Part shown: one piece after another, positions 37,321 to 46,209 of the stretch | Position numbering within the stretch: position 1 is the stretch's first letter | How the letters are laid out: each line of letters begins with the position of its first letter | DNA from: Globicatella sulfidifaciens DSM 15739 | GTDB taxonomy: Bacteria > Bacillota > Bacilli > Lactobacillales > Aerococcaceae | Length of the DNA stretch: 64,000 bases | Reading direction: 5' to 3' | Assembly: GCF_900167405.1 (NCBI RefSeq) | Contig: NZ_FUWO01000001.1 | Coordinates: 78,042 to 142,041 of the forward strand | Made by a program: the position numbers and the translations under genes | The notes under the pieces: generated by a model | The model's database searches: none | The model's input: the letters and a program-made list of their open reading frames with translations, nothing else | Told to the model about the DNA's origin: nothing

Positions 37321-37828
37321 GGGAGTGGACCAAAAGTAGAAAATCAAATGATTTTCGCTTTGTCTGTCCACCCCCGCACAGTTGGGAGTAGACCAGAAGT
37401 AGAAAATCGAATGATTTTCGCTTCGTCGGCCTACCCCCGCACAGTTGAGTAGGCCTCTAACAAGTCGAAAGACGCAGTTTGAGACCACTCAACCACTGCG
37501 CTTTTAAATATCAAGCAATAACTTGATTGAATTTTTTATGTTAATATCTAACTCGTTAAGACGCAGTTTGAGGCCACTCAACCACTGCGCTTTTAAATAT
37601 CGAGCAATAACTAGATTGAATTTTTTATGCTTATACCTAACTCATTAAGGCGCAGTTTGGGACCACTCAACCACTGCGCTTTTTATTATCGAGAACTCAC
37701 TTAATTGAATTTATCAAATTTAAACCAAATCTCTTTAAGACGCGGTTTGAGACCACTCAACCACTGCGCTATTAATTAACAAATAATAATCTTAACTATA
37801 TTTATCAAGTTTATGCCCAGCCTCTTTA
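37321..37828 (-). repeat. Modular repeat copy (two B, four A)
   Basis: The longest copy, 508 bases, minus orientation. Two B modules at a 63-base period are followed by a shared junction (CACAGTTGAGTAGGCCTC) and four A modules at 89-90-base periods, each carrying CCACTCAACCACTGCG. The end is TTATGCCCAGCCTC, the reverse of the element's left end. Spacers between A cores are AT-rich and only partly conserved (ATTGAATTTTTTATG). The first B has outer arms GTGGACC/TGTCCAC, unlike the second (GTAGACC/GGCCTAC). Confidence 0.92.
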
Positions 37829-38082
37829 ACGAATCACTTCTAAAATCGCACAATAAATCACATGGTTTGTTTAATTTTTTATTAAAATTATTTTACTCTA
37901 AATCAGTAAATCGCTTATCTTTTTAGTATCAAATTCTATTCTCAGCTATATTCAAAACTATTTCCAATGCTTTTTTAGCCAAATATAGCGTTCCTTTCAT
38001 CATAATATTTTTAATTTCTTTTGATAAGCAGCTTTAGTAGTTTGTCAACACTCCACAACTTGAAATTAACTGAACCATTATA

Positions 38083-38210
38083 GGGTGGACAATCACTAGC
38101 AAATCGAATAGATTTCAACTCTTATACCCCCACCCTCGCATGTTGAATTAGCTTAAAACCTCTTTTGCTAAGATACTGTTTTAAGTCTTTTAATTAGTGC
38201 AATTTCAATA
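38083..38210 (-). repeat. Diverged modular repeat copy
   Basis: A B-like unit (GGGTGGACAATCACTAGC, AAATCGAATAGATTTCAA, CCCCCACCCTCGCATG) followed by an A-like hairpin whose inner arms are CTTAAAAC facing GTTTTAAG, a compensated version of the CCTCAAAC/GTTTGAGG arm. The left end is lost. Confidence 0.6.
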
Positions 38211-38228
38211 TTTGGTTAACTATACAGT

Positions 38229-38282
38229 AAAAGACACTCCTTTTGAATTGACTATTTTATAGTCTTATTCTCGAGTGTCTTT
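38229..38282 (-). terminator. Terminator of pepF
   Basis: AAAGACACTC (38230-38239) pairs with GAGTGTCTTT (38273-38282), with an inner GACTAT/ATAGTC hairpin. On the minus strand it continues into TTTTACTG. It lies directly after the pepF stop. Confidence 0.85.
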
Positions 38283-38287
38283 CCCCA

Positions 38288-40084
38288 TTATTTATTTAAT
38301 TCTTTCGTATAGTTTTCTAATTGGTCGATTAAGCGACCGATATAGGCAATCGTTGATTTTAATGGTTGATCAGTTGAAACATCTACATCGGCTGCTTTGG
38401 CTAATTCCAATGGCGATTTAGAACCGCCCATTTGCAACACTTTAATCCATTGTTCGGCAGCTGCTGCTCCTTGTTGACGAATATTGTTCGCTACTTGGGT
38501 TCCAATGGTTAAACCTGCTGAATAAGAGTATGAATACAGTCCCATATAATAATGAGGCTGACGCATCCAAGTGAGTTCTGCCCCTTCTGTTAGTACGACA
38601 CTATCACCCCAGAATTTTTCTAAGGTTTCGCGATAAATACGATTCAATGTCTCCGCATCAACACTCTTTCCTTGATCCACTAAGCGATAAACTTCGCGTT
38701 GATAATACGCTTCTAATAAATGGGTCACAAAATTATGATAATAAGTTTTTCCTACCATTTGCGAGATAATCCAACGCTTCATTCTTATATCTTCACCTGC
38801 TACATCTAATAAATGATTTTCAACTAATAATTCATTAGCAGTAGATGGCGCTTCTACAAAGTACATAGAAGGACGAGCATTTAAAATATTTTGATAGCGA
38901 TGCGCCATTTGAAAATGACCAGCATGACCTAACTCATGAGCCAGAGTCATCGTATCTGACATGTTTTCTGAAAAGAACATAAGGATAAACGAATTAGTAC
39001 CATAAGGTGAATTACAAAACGCACCAGTTCTCTTACCACGTGTTTCGGCGTAATCAATCCAACGATTATCAAATGCTTCACGCATAATCGCTAAATAATC
39101 TTCTCCTAGTTGAGCTAAGCCATCCAACACATACTGTTGCGCTTCCTGATAGGTTACATTGGGTGAGAAAGGTGGATCAATATCCAATTTTAAATCCTCA
39201 TAATGAACTTCATCCAATTGATAAATCTCACCAATCAACTGTGCATAACGACGCATATGAGGAGCTAACTCATCCATAATCACATCGATTTGACGGTTAT
39301 ATAAATCAACGGTCACATCTTGTCGTTCAAGTAAATAATCAATGACTGAATCATATCCACGTAAGGTCGCCATTGTTTTTTCCGTTTGAACTTGGGCATT
39401 ATAAACTGAGGCAGTGGAATGTTGATAACGACTTAAAGTATCAGAAAAGTTGCGAAAAGCTGCTCTTCTAAGATCAGTATCAGGAGTCGCTTCTTGACGC
39501 CCTTCAAAACTGTTATAGGTCATTTCATGTAATTGTCCATTCACTTCAAAATCAGGGAAGTGTAAATCTTTGAATTTAATGTCATTATATCCTTGATATG
39601 GATAATCAAGTGTATTGGATAACGCCGCTAAGGTCGCTTCTGTTTCTGGCGATAATTGATGCGGTTTTTGTTTAATAATTTTAGTAATCGCTAATTGATC
39701 TTCTGCATTTTTGGCCGCTTCTTTTAATATATCATCTGCAATGTTCGCCACTTCATTTTCAAAGAAAGACAATTGCGCCGATACATTCGCTAAAATACGG
39801 CTAGCATGACTATAGCGTTTTTGTGCTTCTTTATCTAAAGTGTTCGCATTTACTGGCAAACTGGCATAAGGGAGGATGCGCGCTCTTAATTCTAAAATCG
39901 AACGATAATTAGCAAAAGCAGCATTCACATCGGTAGCTGTTTGTATCTGACCTCGATACTGCTTAGTAAAGTTTTCTGTGTCCAACACTAATTTGTCGAG
40001 TGCTTCCTCATAGCTTTTTTCATCTTGAAATAATGTGGTTAAGTCCCAAGTTTGTTCAATTGGGGCTGTTTCACGATTGATCAT
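38288..40084 (-). CDS. pepF: Oligoendopeptidase F
   Basis: A 598-residue cytosolic M3B metallopeptidase that degrades oligopeptides. The zinc site HELGH lies in MTLAHELGHAGHFQM with the downstream glutamate in FVEAPSTANELLVENHLL. The C-terminus is the conserved YSYSYSAGLTIGTQVANNI region. The start is the ATG at 40082-40084 after GAGAGGTGGAAAT; 58 upstream codons would run through the divergent promoter region and into the next gene and are rejected. The length is typical (about 600). Confidence 0.95.
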   Translation of the reverse strand: MINRETAPIEQTWDLTTLFQDEKSYEEALDKLVLDTENFTKQYRGQIQTATDVNAAFANYRSILELRARILPYASLPVNANTLDKEAQKRYSHASRILANVSAQLSFFENEVANIADDILKEAAKNAEDQLAITKIIKQKPHQLSPETEATLAALSNTLDYPYQGYNDIKFKDLHFPDFEVNGQLHEMTYNSFEGRQEATPDTDLRRAAFRNFSDTLSRYQHSTASVYNAQVQTEKTMATLRGYDSVIDYLLERQDVTVDLYNRQIDVIMDELAPHMRRYAQLIGEIYQLDEVHYEDLKLDIDPPFSPNVTYQEAQQYVLDGLAQLGEDYLAIMREAFDNRWIDYAETRGKRTGAFCNSPYGTNSFILMFFSENMSDTMTLAHELGHAGHFQMAHRYQNILNARPSMYFVEAPSTANELLVENHLLDVAGEDIRMKRWIISQMVGKTYYHNFVTHLLEAYYQREVYRLVDQGKSVDAETLNRIYRETLEKFWGDSVVLTEGAELTWMRQPHYYMGLYSYSYSAGLTIGTQVANNIRQQGAAAAEQWIKVLQMGGSKSPLELAKAADVDVSTDQPLKSTIAYIGRLIDQLENYTKELNK

Positions 40085-40116
40085 ATATTTCCACCTCTCA
40101 TAATTTTCTAATAAAT

Positions 40117-40188
40117 ATATTATAACCCTATAGTTAACCTTGTCAATTAATCGACTCTTTTGAATATTTACTGCGCATACGCTAAAAT
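40117..40188. promoter_or_regulatory. Back-to-back promoters of pepF and the 2-hydroxyacid dehydrogenase
   Basis: Plus strand: TTGAAT (40160-40165), a 17-base spacer, TAAAAT (40183-40188), then AGGAGG before the dehydrogenase ATG. Minus strand: TTGACA (about 40141-40146) and TATAAT (about 40117-40122) with roughly 17 bases between, serving pepF. Confidence 0.75.
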
Positions 40189-40219
40189 GAAGAAAAGAAG
40201 TGTAATATAGGAGGTTTAT

Positions 40220-41164
40220 ATGAAAATTGCTGTTCTGCCTCAATTGAATGAGGCACAATTTAAATTATTACAGAGTAAAACTCAAGCTGATTTGGTTGAA
40301 ATCAATGAATCTGAAATAACAGCTGCAGATTTGGCACAATTTGAAATCATCTTAGGTTGGAGTGATAAGATTGTAGACGCTCTAACGATGGACCACAGCA
40401 TTAAATGGATTCAACTATGGATGGTTGGTGTCGATAGTATTCCCTTAGATGAATTAGCTGAACATGAAATTATAATCACAACCGCAAAAGGTGCGAACGC
40501 TCCAAATATTGCTCAACAAATTGTCGGTTACTTAATTATGTTTACACGTCATCTCCATACATCAAGAGATTATCAAATGAAACACCAATGGGAACGCCCC
40601 GCCGATTATGGTGAATTGACAGGGAAAAAGGCCTTATCCATTGGCACAGGTGAAATCGGACAAGCATTTGCTAAAATTGCTCAAGCATTTGATATGACGG
40701 TAGATGGAGTGAATCGTACCGGGCATGCTGTTGATTTTTTCAACCATTGTTATGCCATAGCAGAATTAGATTCATTACTTGGGCAGTACGACTATATTAT
40801 CAATAGTCTTCCACATACGCCGGCAACCGATAAATTATTTGCTGAAAAACAATTTAACGCGATGGCTAATGAGGCTATTTTTATCAATGTGGGCCGTGGC
40901 AAATCAGTCGATGAAAAAGCCATGATACAAGCACTCCTAAATAATGAGATTAAAGGAGCTGGCTTAGATGTCTTTGAAGTCGAACCTTTACCAGCAAATA
41001 GCCCCTTATGGGACATGAAAAATGTCATTATTACCCCACATCGAGCTGGGATTAGTGACTTTTACAGTCCGCGAATTATCGATATTTTCTTAGAAAACTT
41101 CCCACTTTACCAACAAGGCAAGATGCCAACCGTTAATTTACTCGATTATCAAAGAGGGTATTAA
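40220..41164 (+). CDS. D-2-hydroxyacid dehydrogenase family protein
   Basis: A 314-residue NAD(P)-dependent oxidoreductase. The catalytic-domain N-terminus is short and diverged. The Rossmann motif is ALSIGTGEIGQAFAKIA. The catalytic Arg is in FINVGRGKSVDEKA, the Glu in LDVFEVEPLP and the His in IITPHRAG. It is likely a reductase of a short 2-oxoacid such as phosphoglycerate-like or branched-chain compounds; the substrate is not readable. AGGAGG lies six bases before the ATG. It is divergent from pepF and followed by a terminator that a repeat element has split. Confidence 0.88.
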   Translation: MKIAVLPQLNEAQFKLLQSKTQADLVEINESEITAADLAQFEIILGWSDKIVDALTMDHSIKWIQLWMVGVDSIPLDELAEHEIIITTAKGANAPNIAQQIVGYLIMFTRHLHTSRDYQMKHQWERPADYGELTGKKALSIGTGEIGQAFAKIAQAFDMTVDGVNRTGHAVDFFNHCYAIAELDSLLGQYDYIINSLPHTPATDKLFAEKQFNAMANEAIFINVGRGKSVDEKAMIQALLNNEIKGAGLDVFEVEPLPANSPLWDMKNVIITPHRAGISDFYSPRIIDIFLENFPLYQQGKMPTVNLLDYQRGY

Positions 41165-41174
41165 ATGTAAAAAA

Positions 41175-41676
41175 AGCACCAAGGTAGAGGCTGGGCATAA
41201 ACTTGATAAATTTAGTTAAGATTATTGTTCGTTAATTAAAAGCGCAGTGGTTGAGTGGTCTCGATCTGCGTCTTAATGAGGTTAGGCCTCAATTCAGTAA
41301 ATTCAATCAAGTGATTGTTCGCTAATTAAAAGCGCAGTGGTTGAGTGGTCTCGATCTGCGTCTTAATGAGTTAGGTATAAGCATAAAAAATTCAATCTAG
41401 TTATTGCTCGATATTTAAAAGCGCAGTGGTTGAGTGGCCTCAAACTGCGTCTTAACGACTTGTCTGAGGCCTACTCAACTGTGCGGGGGTAGGCCAACGA
41501 AGCGAAAATTATTCAATTTTCTACTTCTGGTCTACTCCCAACTTTGCGGGGGTGAACAAACGAAGCGAAAATAATTCAATTTTCTACTTTTGGTTCACTC
41601 CCAACTGTGCGGGGGTAGGCCGACGAAGCGAAAATCAATCGATTTTCTACTTCTGGTCTACTCCCACTTTGGTGCT
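41175..41676 (-). terminator. Terminator stem split by a repeat element
   Basis: AGCACCAA at 41175-41182 and TTGGTGCT at 41669-41676 are perfect inverted repeats on the two outer borders of the modular repeat. On the minus strand the outer half is followed by TTTTTTTAC. This looks like the terminator of the GH13_18 operon (possibly bidirectional) with the element lodged in its loop. Confidence 0.65.
41187..41667 (+). repeat. Modular repeat copy (three A, three B)
   Basis: Left end GAGGCTGGGCATAAACTTG at 41187. Three A modules at about 90-base periods follow, the last closing the long hairpin with CCTACTCAACTGTGCGGG, then three B modules at about 63-base periods. The second B has outer arms GTGAAC facing GTTCAC. 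The first two A cores share a TCTCGATCTGCGTC variant, pointing to tandem duplication within the element. Confidence 0.92.
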
Positions 41677-41694
41677 AAATTTAATTTAAAATAA

Positions 41695-43383
41695 TTATCC
41701 CTGATACTCAAAGACGGTTGTTCCATCAGCTGAGGTACCACTCACCAATAAGCTTGTTGGTTGACTTAAGTCCACTGTCATCAATGCTTTGGCACCATTA
41801 TATTGCCATTCGATTGATAGATGAGTGTCTTTTACATCATAATGAATTGTTGCGTCCTCATTAAAGGCTTCAAATTGACTTCTAAATTTGATCAATGCCA
41901 GTTGATCTTTCACTACTTTTTTCGTCAATCCTTCTTCAATATCCTGCGCTGATAAATTCGTACGGTTAATTTCTTTATGGCCACCTGCGCCTGCTTTAGC
42001 AACTGCTTCATGATTGTTTGTTCCAGCAAAAATATCTAAATACCAAATTTGTGGTTTTCCTGGCATAAAGAGTTGGATGGCACGGGCTAACATCATTTTG
42101 GTCTCATCTTCGCCTAATGCACTAAAGTAAGTCGCATTGACTTGATAATAAACATTTTTTTGGCCGTGAAGATTCTTCACATATCCACCACGTCCGACAA
42201 CAGTGTCAATCAATTCTTGAATACGAGTTTCTGGTAATAAGCCTTTTAAGTCTAATAAAGGGATCCCATCATGACAACCCAACATGTTGACCGTTTTTAG
42301 GTCTTTCGTTAAAATATCGTCAATCCATGTTGCTAAGTGCTCAGCATTTTGTCCTTCAATCGTATCTAAAATTAAACCCGGTAAGAAGAAATCGTAAACT
42401 AAATAGCCTTCACTACCGATTTTTTCATGAATTTTCACTTCGTAACTTTCATGAATTTCAGGTAATAATGTCAAGTTACGTTCTTTTGCTAATTGACTTA
42501 CTTTATCCAATAATTCCCAGGTTCCAGGATCATTTAAGAAATTACGCTCTCCTACTTCTTTCGGGCCATAAGCAAAAGCATCCAAACGCACGATACTAGC
42601 TCCATAGGCTTTTAATTGGTCTAAGGTTTGCGCATAAAATTCCCAAACTAAGGGAGATTTGATATTTAAATCCATTTGCCCTAAATATTCACAATGTGTT
42701 TCTAAATACTCTTTAACAGGGGTCAAATACGCGTTCAAAGCTCCTAAATCTAATTCAGACAATGGCGCATCCGCTTCAAGATGGGCTTGTACTTTTTCAT
42801 GAATGCTTGCTGCTTGATCATATTGAATAGCCAATGCTTTCATCCATTGTTGCGTAGTCACTTGTGGGTACTTTTTTTCTTGATAAAAGGTATTCCAAAA
42901 AGTCAATCGCTCATTATTTTTGGTTCTAATCGTTAAAATAGGTAAGCCTGGTTTACGGAAGAACATTTTGTTAGTAAATTCTGCAGCCGGTTGAATATAC
43001 CCTTCTGCAGTCATTTCACCATGTCCTTGCCAAAATTTATTCCAATCGATAAAGAAATCATAGTAAGGCGAGTGACTGCCCTCTTCCACAATAGACTGAA
43101 ATTGTGGTGACAAGACGGAAGCATGGTTCAAGATGAAGTCCAATTTCGTCTTTACGCCTAAAGTCGCTAAAGATTGAAGGTCCTGTTCGCTCACTAAAGT
43201 TTGATTCAAGCCATAATCAATGACCGAAAAGCCACGGTCTAAATCAGAATGATAAAAGCTAGGAAGGATATAAACGGATTGAAACGCGCCTTTTACTTCA
43301 GGGCGCGCTAAAAAATCGACCGTTCCTTCTAATTTTTCAGCTAAACTATCGGGATATACATTTAACATTGGTTGAATATTCAT
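41695..43383 (-). CDS. GH13 subfamily 18 glucoside phosphorylase
   Basis: A 562-residue relative of sucrose phosphorylase. The family landmarks are YILPSFYHSDLDRGFSVIDY, FDFILNHAS-type DFILNHASV, GYIQPAAEF, RKPGLPILTI, the nucleophile in IVRLDAFAYGPKE, the acid/base Glu in LLPEIHESY and the transition-state Asp in GCHDGIPLLDL. Sucrose phosphorylase is about 490 residues; the extra length comes mainly from a helical insertion (about 175-230) and resembles glucosylglycerate or other GH13_18 phosphorylases. It would release glucose 1-phosphate from a glucoside. The start is the ATG at 43381-43383 after AAGGAGCG. It is the last gene of the alpha-galactoside operon, four bases after the kinase. 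Confidence 0.9.
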   Translation of the reverse strand: MNIQPMLNVYPDSLAEKLEGTVDFLARPEVKGAFQSVYILPSFYHSDLDRGFSVIDYGLNQTLVSEQDLQSLATLGVKTKLDFILNHASVLSPQFQSIVEEGSHSPYYDFFIDWNKFWQGHGEMTAEGYIQPAAEFTNKMFFRKPGLPILTIRTKNNERLTFWNTFYQEKKYPQVTTQQWMKALAIQYDQAASIHEKVQAHLEADAPLSELDLGALNAYLTPVKEYLETHCEYLGQMDLNIKSPLVWEFYAQTLDQLKAYGASIVRLDAFAYGPKEVGERNFLNDPGTWELLDKVSQLAKERNLTLLPEIHESYEVKIHEKIGSEGYLVYDFFLPGLILDTIEGQNAEHLATWIDDILTKDLKTVNMLGCHDGIPLLDLKGLLPETRIQELIDTVVGRGGYVKNLHGQKNVYYQVNATYFSALGEDETKMMLARAIQLFMPGKPQIWYLDIFAGTNNHEAVAKAGAGGHKEINRTNLSAQDIEEGLTKKVVKDQLALIKFRSQFEAFNEDATIHYDVKDTHLSIEWQYNGAKALMTVDLSQPTSLLVSGTSADGTTVFEYQG

Positions 43384-43387
43384 CGGT

Positions 43388-44314
43388 TTACGCTCCTTCA
43401 ATTAATGATAAATATTGATCATAATCTAACACGACGCCCTCTTTTGAGAAGATTAAATCGGCCATTGGACTTTGTTGGTGTAATTTCTCTTGTTCAATAC
43501 CAAGAACCATCGTGACAAAAGCACTGTCCGCATGACCATCACGGGCTCTTAATTTACGATAGGCCATTGTTTCTGCTGGGGTGCTATTTAAAAACAGTCT
43601 AAAATCAATCCCTCTTAAATCGGCGTGATTACCATGGGTCCACTCTAAAATCATTATTTTTTTATTTGAAAAATCGACTTGGTCATACCATAAAGCATCT
43701 GGTGTGCGTCCCATTCGTTTTAACCAAATGTGGTCATGGCCCTCTTTAAATTCTTTTAAGACACGATTAATCGCCGGGATATTTAATTCCTTATCGGTGC
43801 CCAAATAATCAGCTAAAGCTCTCTTTCCAGCTAAATGATAAGTTTGATACCAATCATACTGAGATAAATAGTCTAAACTGCCATCATTGAACACTTGATA
43901 AATATGTTCTAAAATTGCTTTTACATCCTCATTATAAAGCCCTTGTTCTACCAAAGCTTTTTGGGCAGCATCTCGGTAAATTTGAACGCGTTCCGCATCA
44001 TTATATTCAGGAATACGATGAGGATAATTATCTCCCGATAAAATATAAGTGCCGACACCTGCTTTTTCAAAATAAAATGCTAGAATAGATGCCAAGGTCG
44101 TTTTACCCGATCCAGATCCACCACTGACTGATATGATAATTTTATCTTCTGTTTCAAAATCAACCCTTGAGATTAATTCTTTATAAAGTGTTTGGGCTTT
44201 GTCGAATGAATCCCCTGAGTAAAAGATTTTATCACCCGGCATATCACCACGTGGCATCGGTTCTTCCATCGTTGGAAACCCTTGTTCAATTAACGATAAC
44301 AATTGTTCTTTCAT
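43388..44314 (-). CDS. P-loop kinase, uridine-kinase-like, unassigned
   Basis: A 308-residue protein with Walker A GGSGSGKTT at 65-73, an AdK/uridine-kinase-like core (TYILSGDNYPHRIPEYNDAE resembles the uridine kinase substrate loop), MILEWTHGNHADLRG and an arginine-rich lid MAYRKLRARDGH. The N-terminal 55 residues are extra relative to Udk. It lies between the sugar ABC importer and the GH13_18 phosphorylase, so a sugar or sugar-like substrate is more likely than a nucleoside. It could phosphorylate the non-glucose product of phosphorolysis. I know of no proven activity for this arrangement; the role is inference. An AGGAGG-type site precedes the ATG. Confidence 0.8.
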   Translation of the reverse strand: MKEQLLSLIEQGFPTMEEPMPRGDMPGDKIFYSGDSFDKAQTLYKELISRVDFETEDKIIISVSGGSGSGKTTLASILAFYFEKAGVGTYILSGDNYPHRIPEYNDAERVQIYRDAAQKALVEQGLYNEDVKAILEHIYQVFNDGSLDYLSQYDWYQTYHLAGKRALADYLGTDKELNIPAINRVLKEFKEGHDHIWLKRMGRTPDALWYDQVDFSNKKIMILEWTHGNHADLRGIDFRLFLNSTPAETMAYRKLRARDGHADSAFVTMVLGIEQEKLHQQSPMADLIFSKEGVVLDYDQYLSLIEGA

Positions 44315-44480
44315 ATACTGACCTCCTCAATCTTATAAAAAATTTATAACGTTTCATTTCTATCTTTATTATAGAAAAACTGGTGTTATATTACAAACAC
44401 CAGTTTCAATTTTTCAGACTTTTGAATGTTTTAGTCCATAAAATATTGGAAATAAAACCACGTCATGGCTTTATTCTTAA

Positions 44481-45314
44481 TTATTTGACTGCGCCATTAC
44501 TCATACCTGCAATAATATGTTTTTGGAAGACTAAGTAAACCAATGTGATGGTCACAATCCCCACGATATAAGAGGCAAAGCTTGGACCAAAATCATTGAA
44601 GTATTGTCCTGTATAATTATATTGGAATAGCGGTAAGGACCACATTCTCGAATCTTTATTCAAGATTAATAATGGTAACATAAAGTCATTCCAGAACCAT
44701 AAAGCATTAATAATCATGGTCGTCGCATGCATCGGTTTTAACATCGGAAAAATAATTTTACGATATGTTGTGAGTTTATCCGCTCCATCAATCTCAGCTG
44801 CTTCATCCATACTTTCTGGTACACTCACTTTAATGTAGCCGACGTATAAGAATAACGTTTGTGGGATGGCATAAGTTAAATATAACAAAATTAATCCCCA
44901 CATATTGGCCATGCCAATACGGTTCATCATCACGGTAATCGGAATCATAATGACTTGGAACGGTACAAAGATTCCTAAAATTAACAAACTATACATAATC
45001 GCAAAAGCTTTTCTTTTACTCATATTACGAGCAATCGAGAAGGCGGCGGCTGGAATGACTAAAGTTACAGCTAACAGTGATACTACCGTAATAATAGTTG
45101 AGTTTAAGAAATAATCTTTAATACCATCGTCTAATAATGTCTGATAGTTATCTAAAATAAATGGTTTAGGCCAGCTAAAGAAATTATCGACGATATCTTT
45201 AGTGGTTTTAAATGAACTTAAGATGGTTACCAACAATGGAATAAGAATGAGAATTCCACCAATTATTAATAAGCCATATTGCCAAGTATTGCGTTTTGAT
45301 GATTCATTTTTCAT
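44481..45314 (-). CDS. Sugar ABC transporter permease (MsmG/MalG type)
   Basis: A 277-residue permease with six membrane helices and the EAA coupling motif MDEAAEIDGADKLTTYRKII. It is the second permease of the CUT1-family oligosaccharide importer encoded here. The C-terminus, QKHIIAGMSNGAVK, is typical of MalG-like proteins. It lies 15 bases after the first permease. There is no ATPase gene in the locus, so a shared MsmK/MsiK-type ATPase encoded elsewhere must drive it. Confidence 0.93.
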   Translation of the reverse strand: MKNESSKRNTWQYGLLIIGGILILIPLLVTILSSFKTTKDIVDNFFSWPKPFILDNYQTLLDDGIKDYFLNSTIITVVSLLAVTLVIPAAAFSIARNMSKRKAFAIMYSLLILGIFVPFQVIMIPITVMMNRIGMANMWGLILLYLTYAIPQTLFLYVGYIKVSVPESMDEAAEIDGADKLTTYRKIIFPMLKPMHATTMIINALWFWNDFMLPLLILNKDSRMWSLPLFQYNYTGQYFNDFGPSFASYIVGIVTITLVYLVFQKHIIAGMSNGAVK

Positions 45315-45329
45315 TAGTGCTCACCCTTT

Positions 45330-46199
45330 CTATTGTACTTCATAACGTTTTGAGAGACGGATTTGTAATATTGAAATCAATCCAATCATCACAAATAAAA
45401 CTAGGGCAATCGCATTAGCATAGCCATATTGATTACTCTTGAACGCATAATTATAAACTAATAACCCTAATGGCGTGGTCGCATCATTGGGACCACCACC
45501 CGTTAAAGCAAAGATTTGATCAAAGGCAGTTAACCCTGCTTTTAAAGCCATAATAAACACCATGGTAATACTTGGAATTAAATAAGGTAATTCAATTGAC
45601 CAGAAAATATGGTGGCTATCCGCACCATCCACACGTGCTGCTTCAATAATTTCTTGTGGAATACTTTGTAAACCAGATAAGAAAATAATGATTGGCATCG
45701 CAACGCCTTGCCATAACATGACGAAGATAACGGCAAAAATCGCACCCCATTTAGTTCCTAAAAGACTGACTTGTAGCCACTCTATTCCTAAAGCATTGCC
45801 AATTGCAGGTAAACCATAGTTAAACACTTGTTTAAAAATTAATGAAACCGTCAAACCTGATAATACTGCTGGGAAGAAGAACCATGCTCTAAAGAAGGTT
45901 TGACCTTTAATTTTGGAATTTAAGGCACGCGCCAATAAAATCCCTAAAATAATTTCACCGGCAATTAAGGATATCGTTAAAATAATGGTAAACCCAATCG
46001 CTGACATAAATTTTGTATCGGTCATTAAGATTTTATAATTATTTAAACCCACAAATTCAAAATTATAGGTTAAGCCCGTCCAGTTGGTTAAACTGTAAAA
46101 AGCTCCTTGAATCATTGGAAAATAGAAAAATATAATTTGTAAGAGGATGGGTATTGCTAGAAAAGCCCAGCCCCAATATTTAGATAAAAACTTTTTCAT
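45330..46199 (-). CDS. Sugar ABC transporter permease (MsmF/MalF type)
   Basis: A 289-residue permease with six membrane helices and the EAA motif PQEIIEAARVDGADSHHIFW, followed by GGGPNDATTPLGLLVYNYAF, typical of CUT1 importers for alpha-galactosides or other oligosaccharides. The start is the ATG at 46197-46199 after AGGAGGAGTACA; seven upstream codons overlap the end of the binding-protein gene. It lies between the binding protein and the second permease. Confidence 0.93.
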   Translation of the reverse strand: MKKFLSKYWGWAFLAIPILLQIIFFYFPMIQGAFYSLTNWTGLTYNFEFVGLNNYKILMTDTKFMSAIGFTIILTISLIAGEIILGILLARALNSKIKGQTFFRAWFFFPAVLSGLTVSLIFKQVFNYGLPAIGNALGIEWLQVSLLGTKWGAIFAVIFVMLWQGVAMPIIIFLSGLQSIPQEIIEAARVDGADSHHIFWSIELPYLIPSITMVFIMALKAGLTAFDQIFALTGGGPNDATTPLGLLVYNYAFKSNQYGYANAIALVLFVMIGLISILQIRLSKRYEVQ

Positions 46200-46209
46200 T
46201 GTACTCCTC

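Noticed and set aside
37294..37488. Open frames inside repeat copies (also 3519-3758 and 18567-18848 on plus)
   Set aside because: They follow the A and B modules, share the same peptide strings because of the repeat, have no ribosome binding sites and do not persist in other copies.
37440..37790. CRISPR-like pattern of regularly spaced A modules
   Set aside because: The conserved unit is a long imperfect hairpin, the intervening sequence is related between units, only four units exist, and no cas gene is present.
40085..40258. Long N-terminal extension of pepF
   Set aside because: It overlaps the divergent promoter region and the next gene; the ATG at 40082-40084 has a good ribosome binding site and family-like length.
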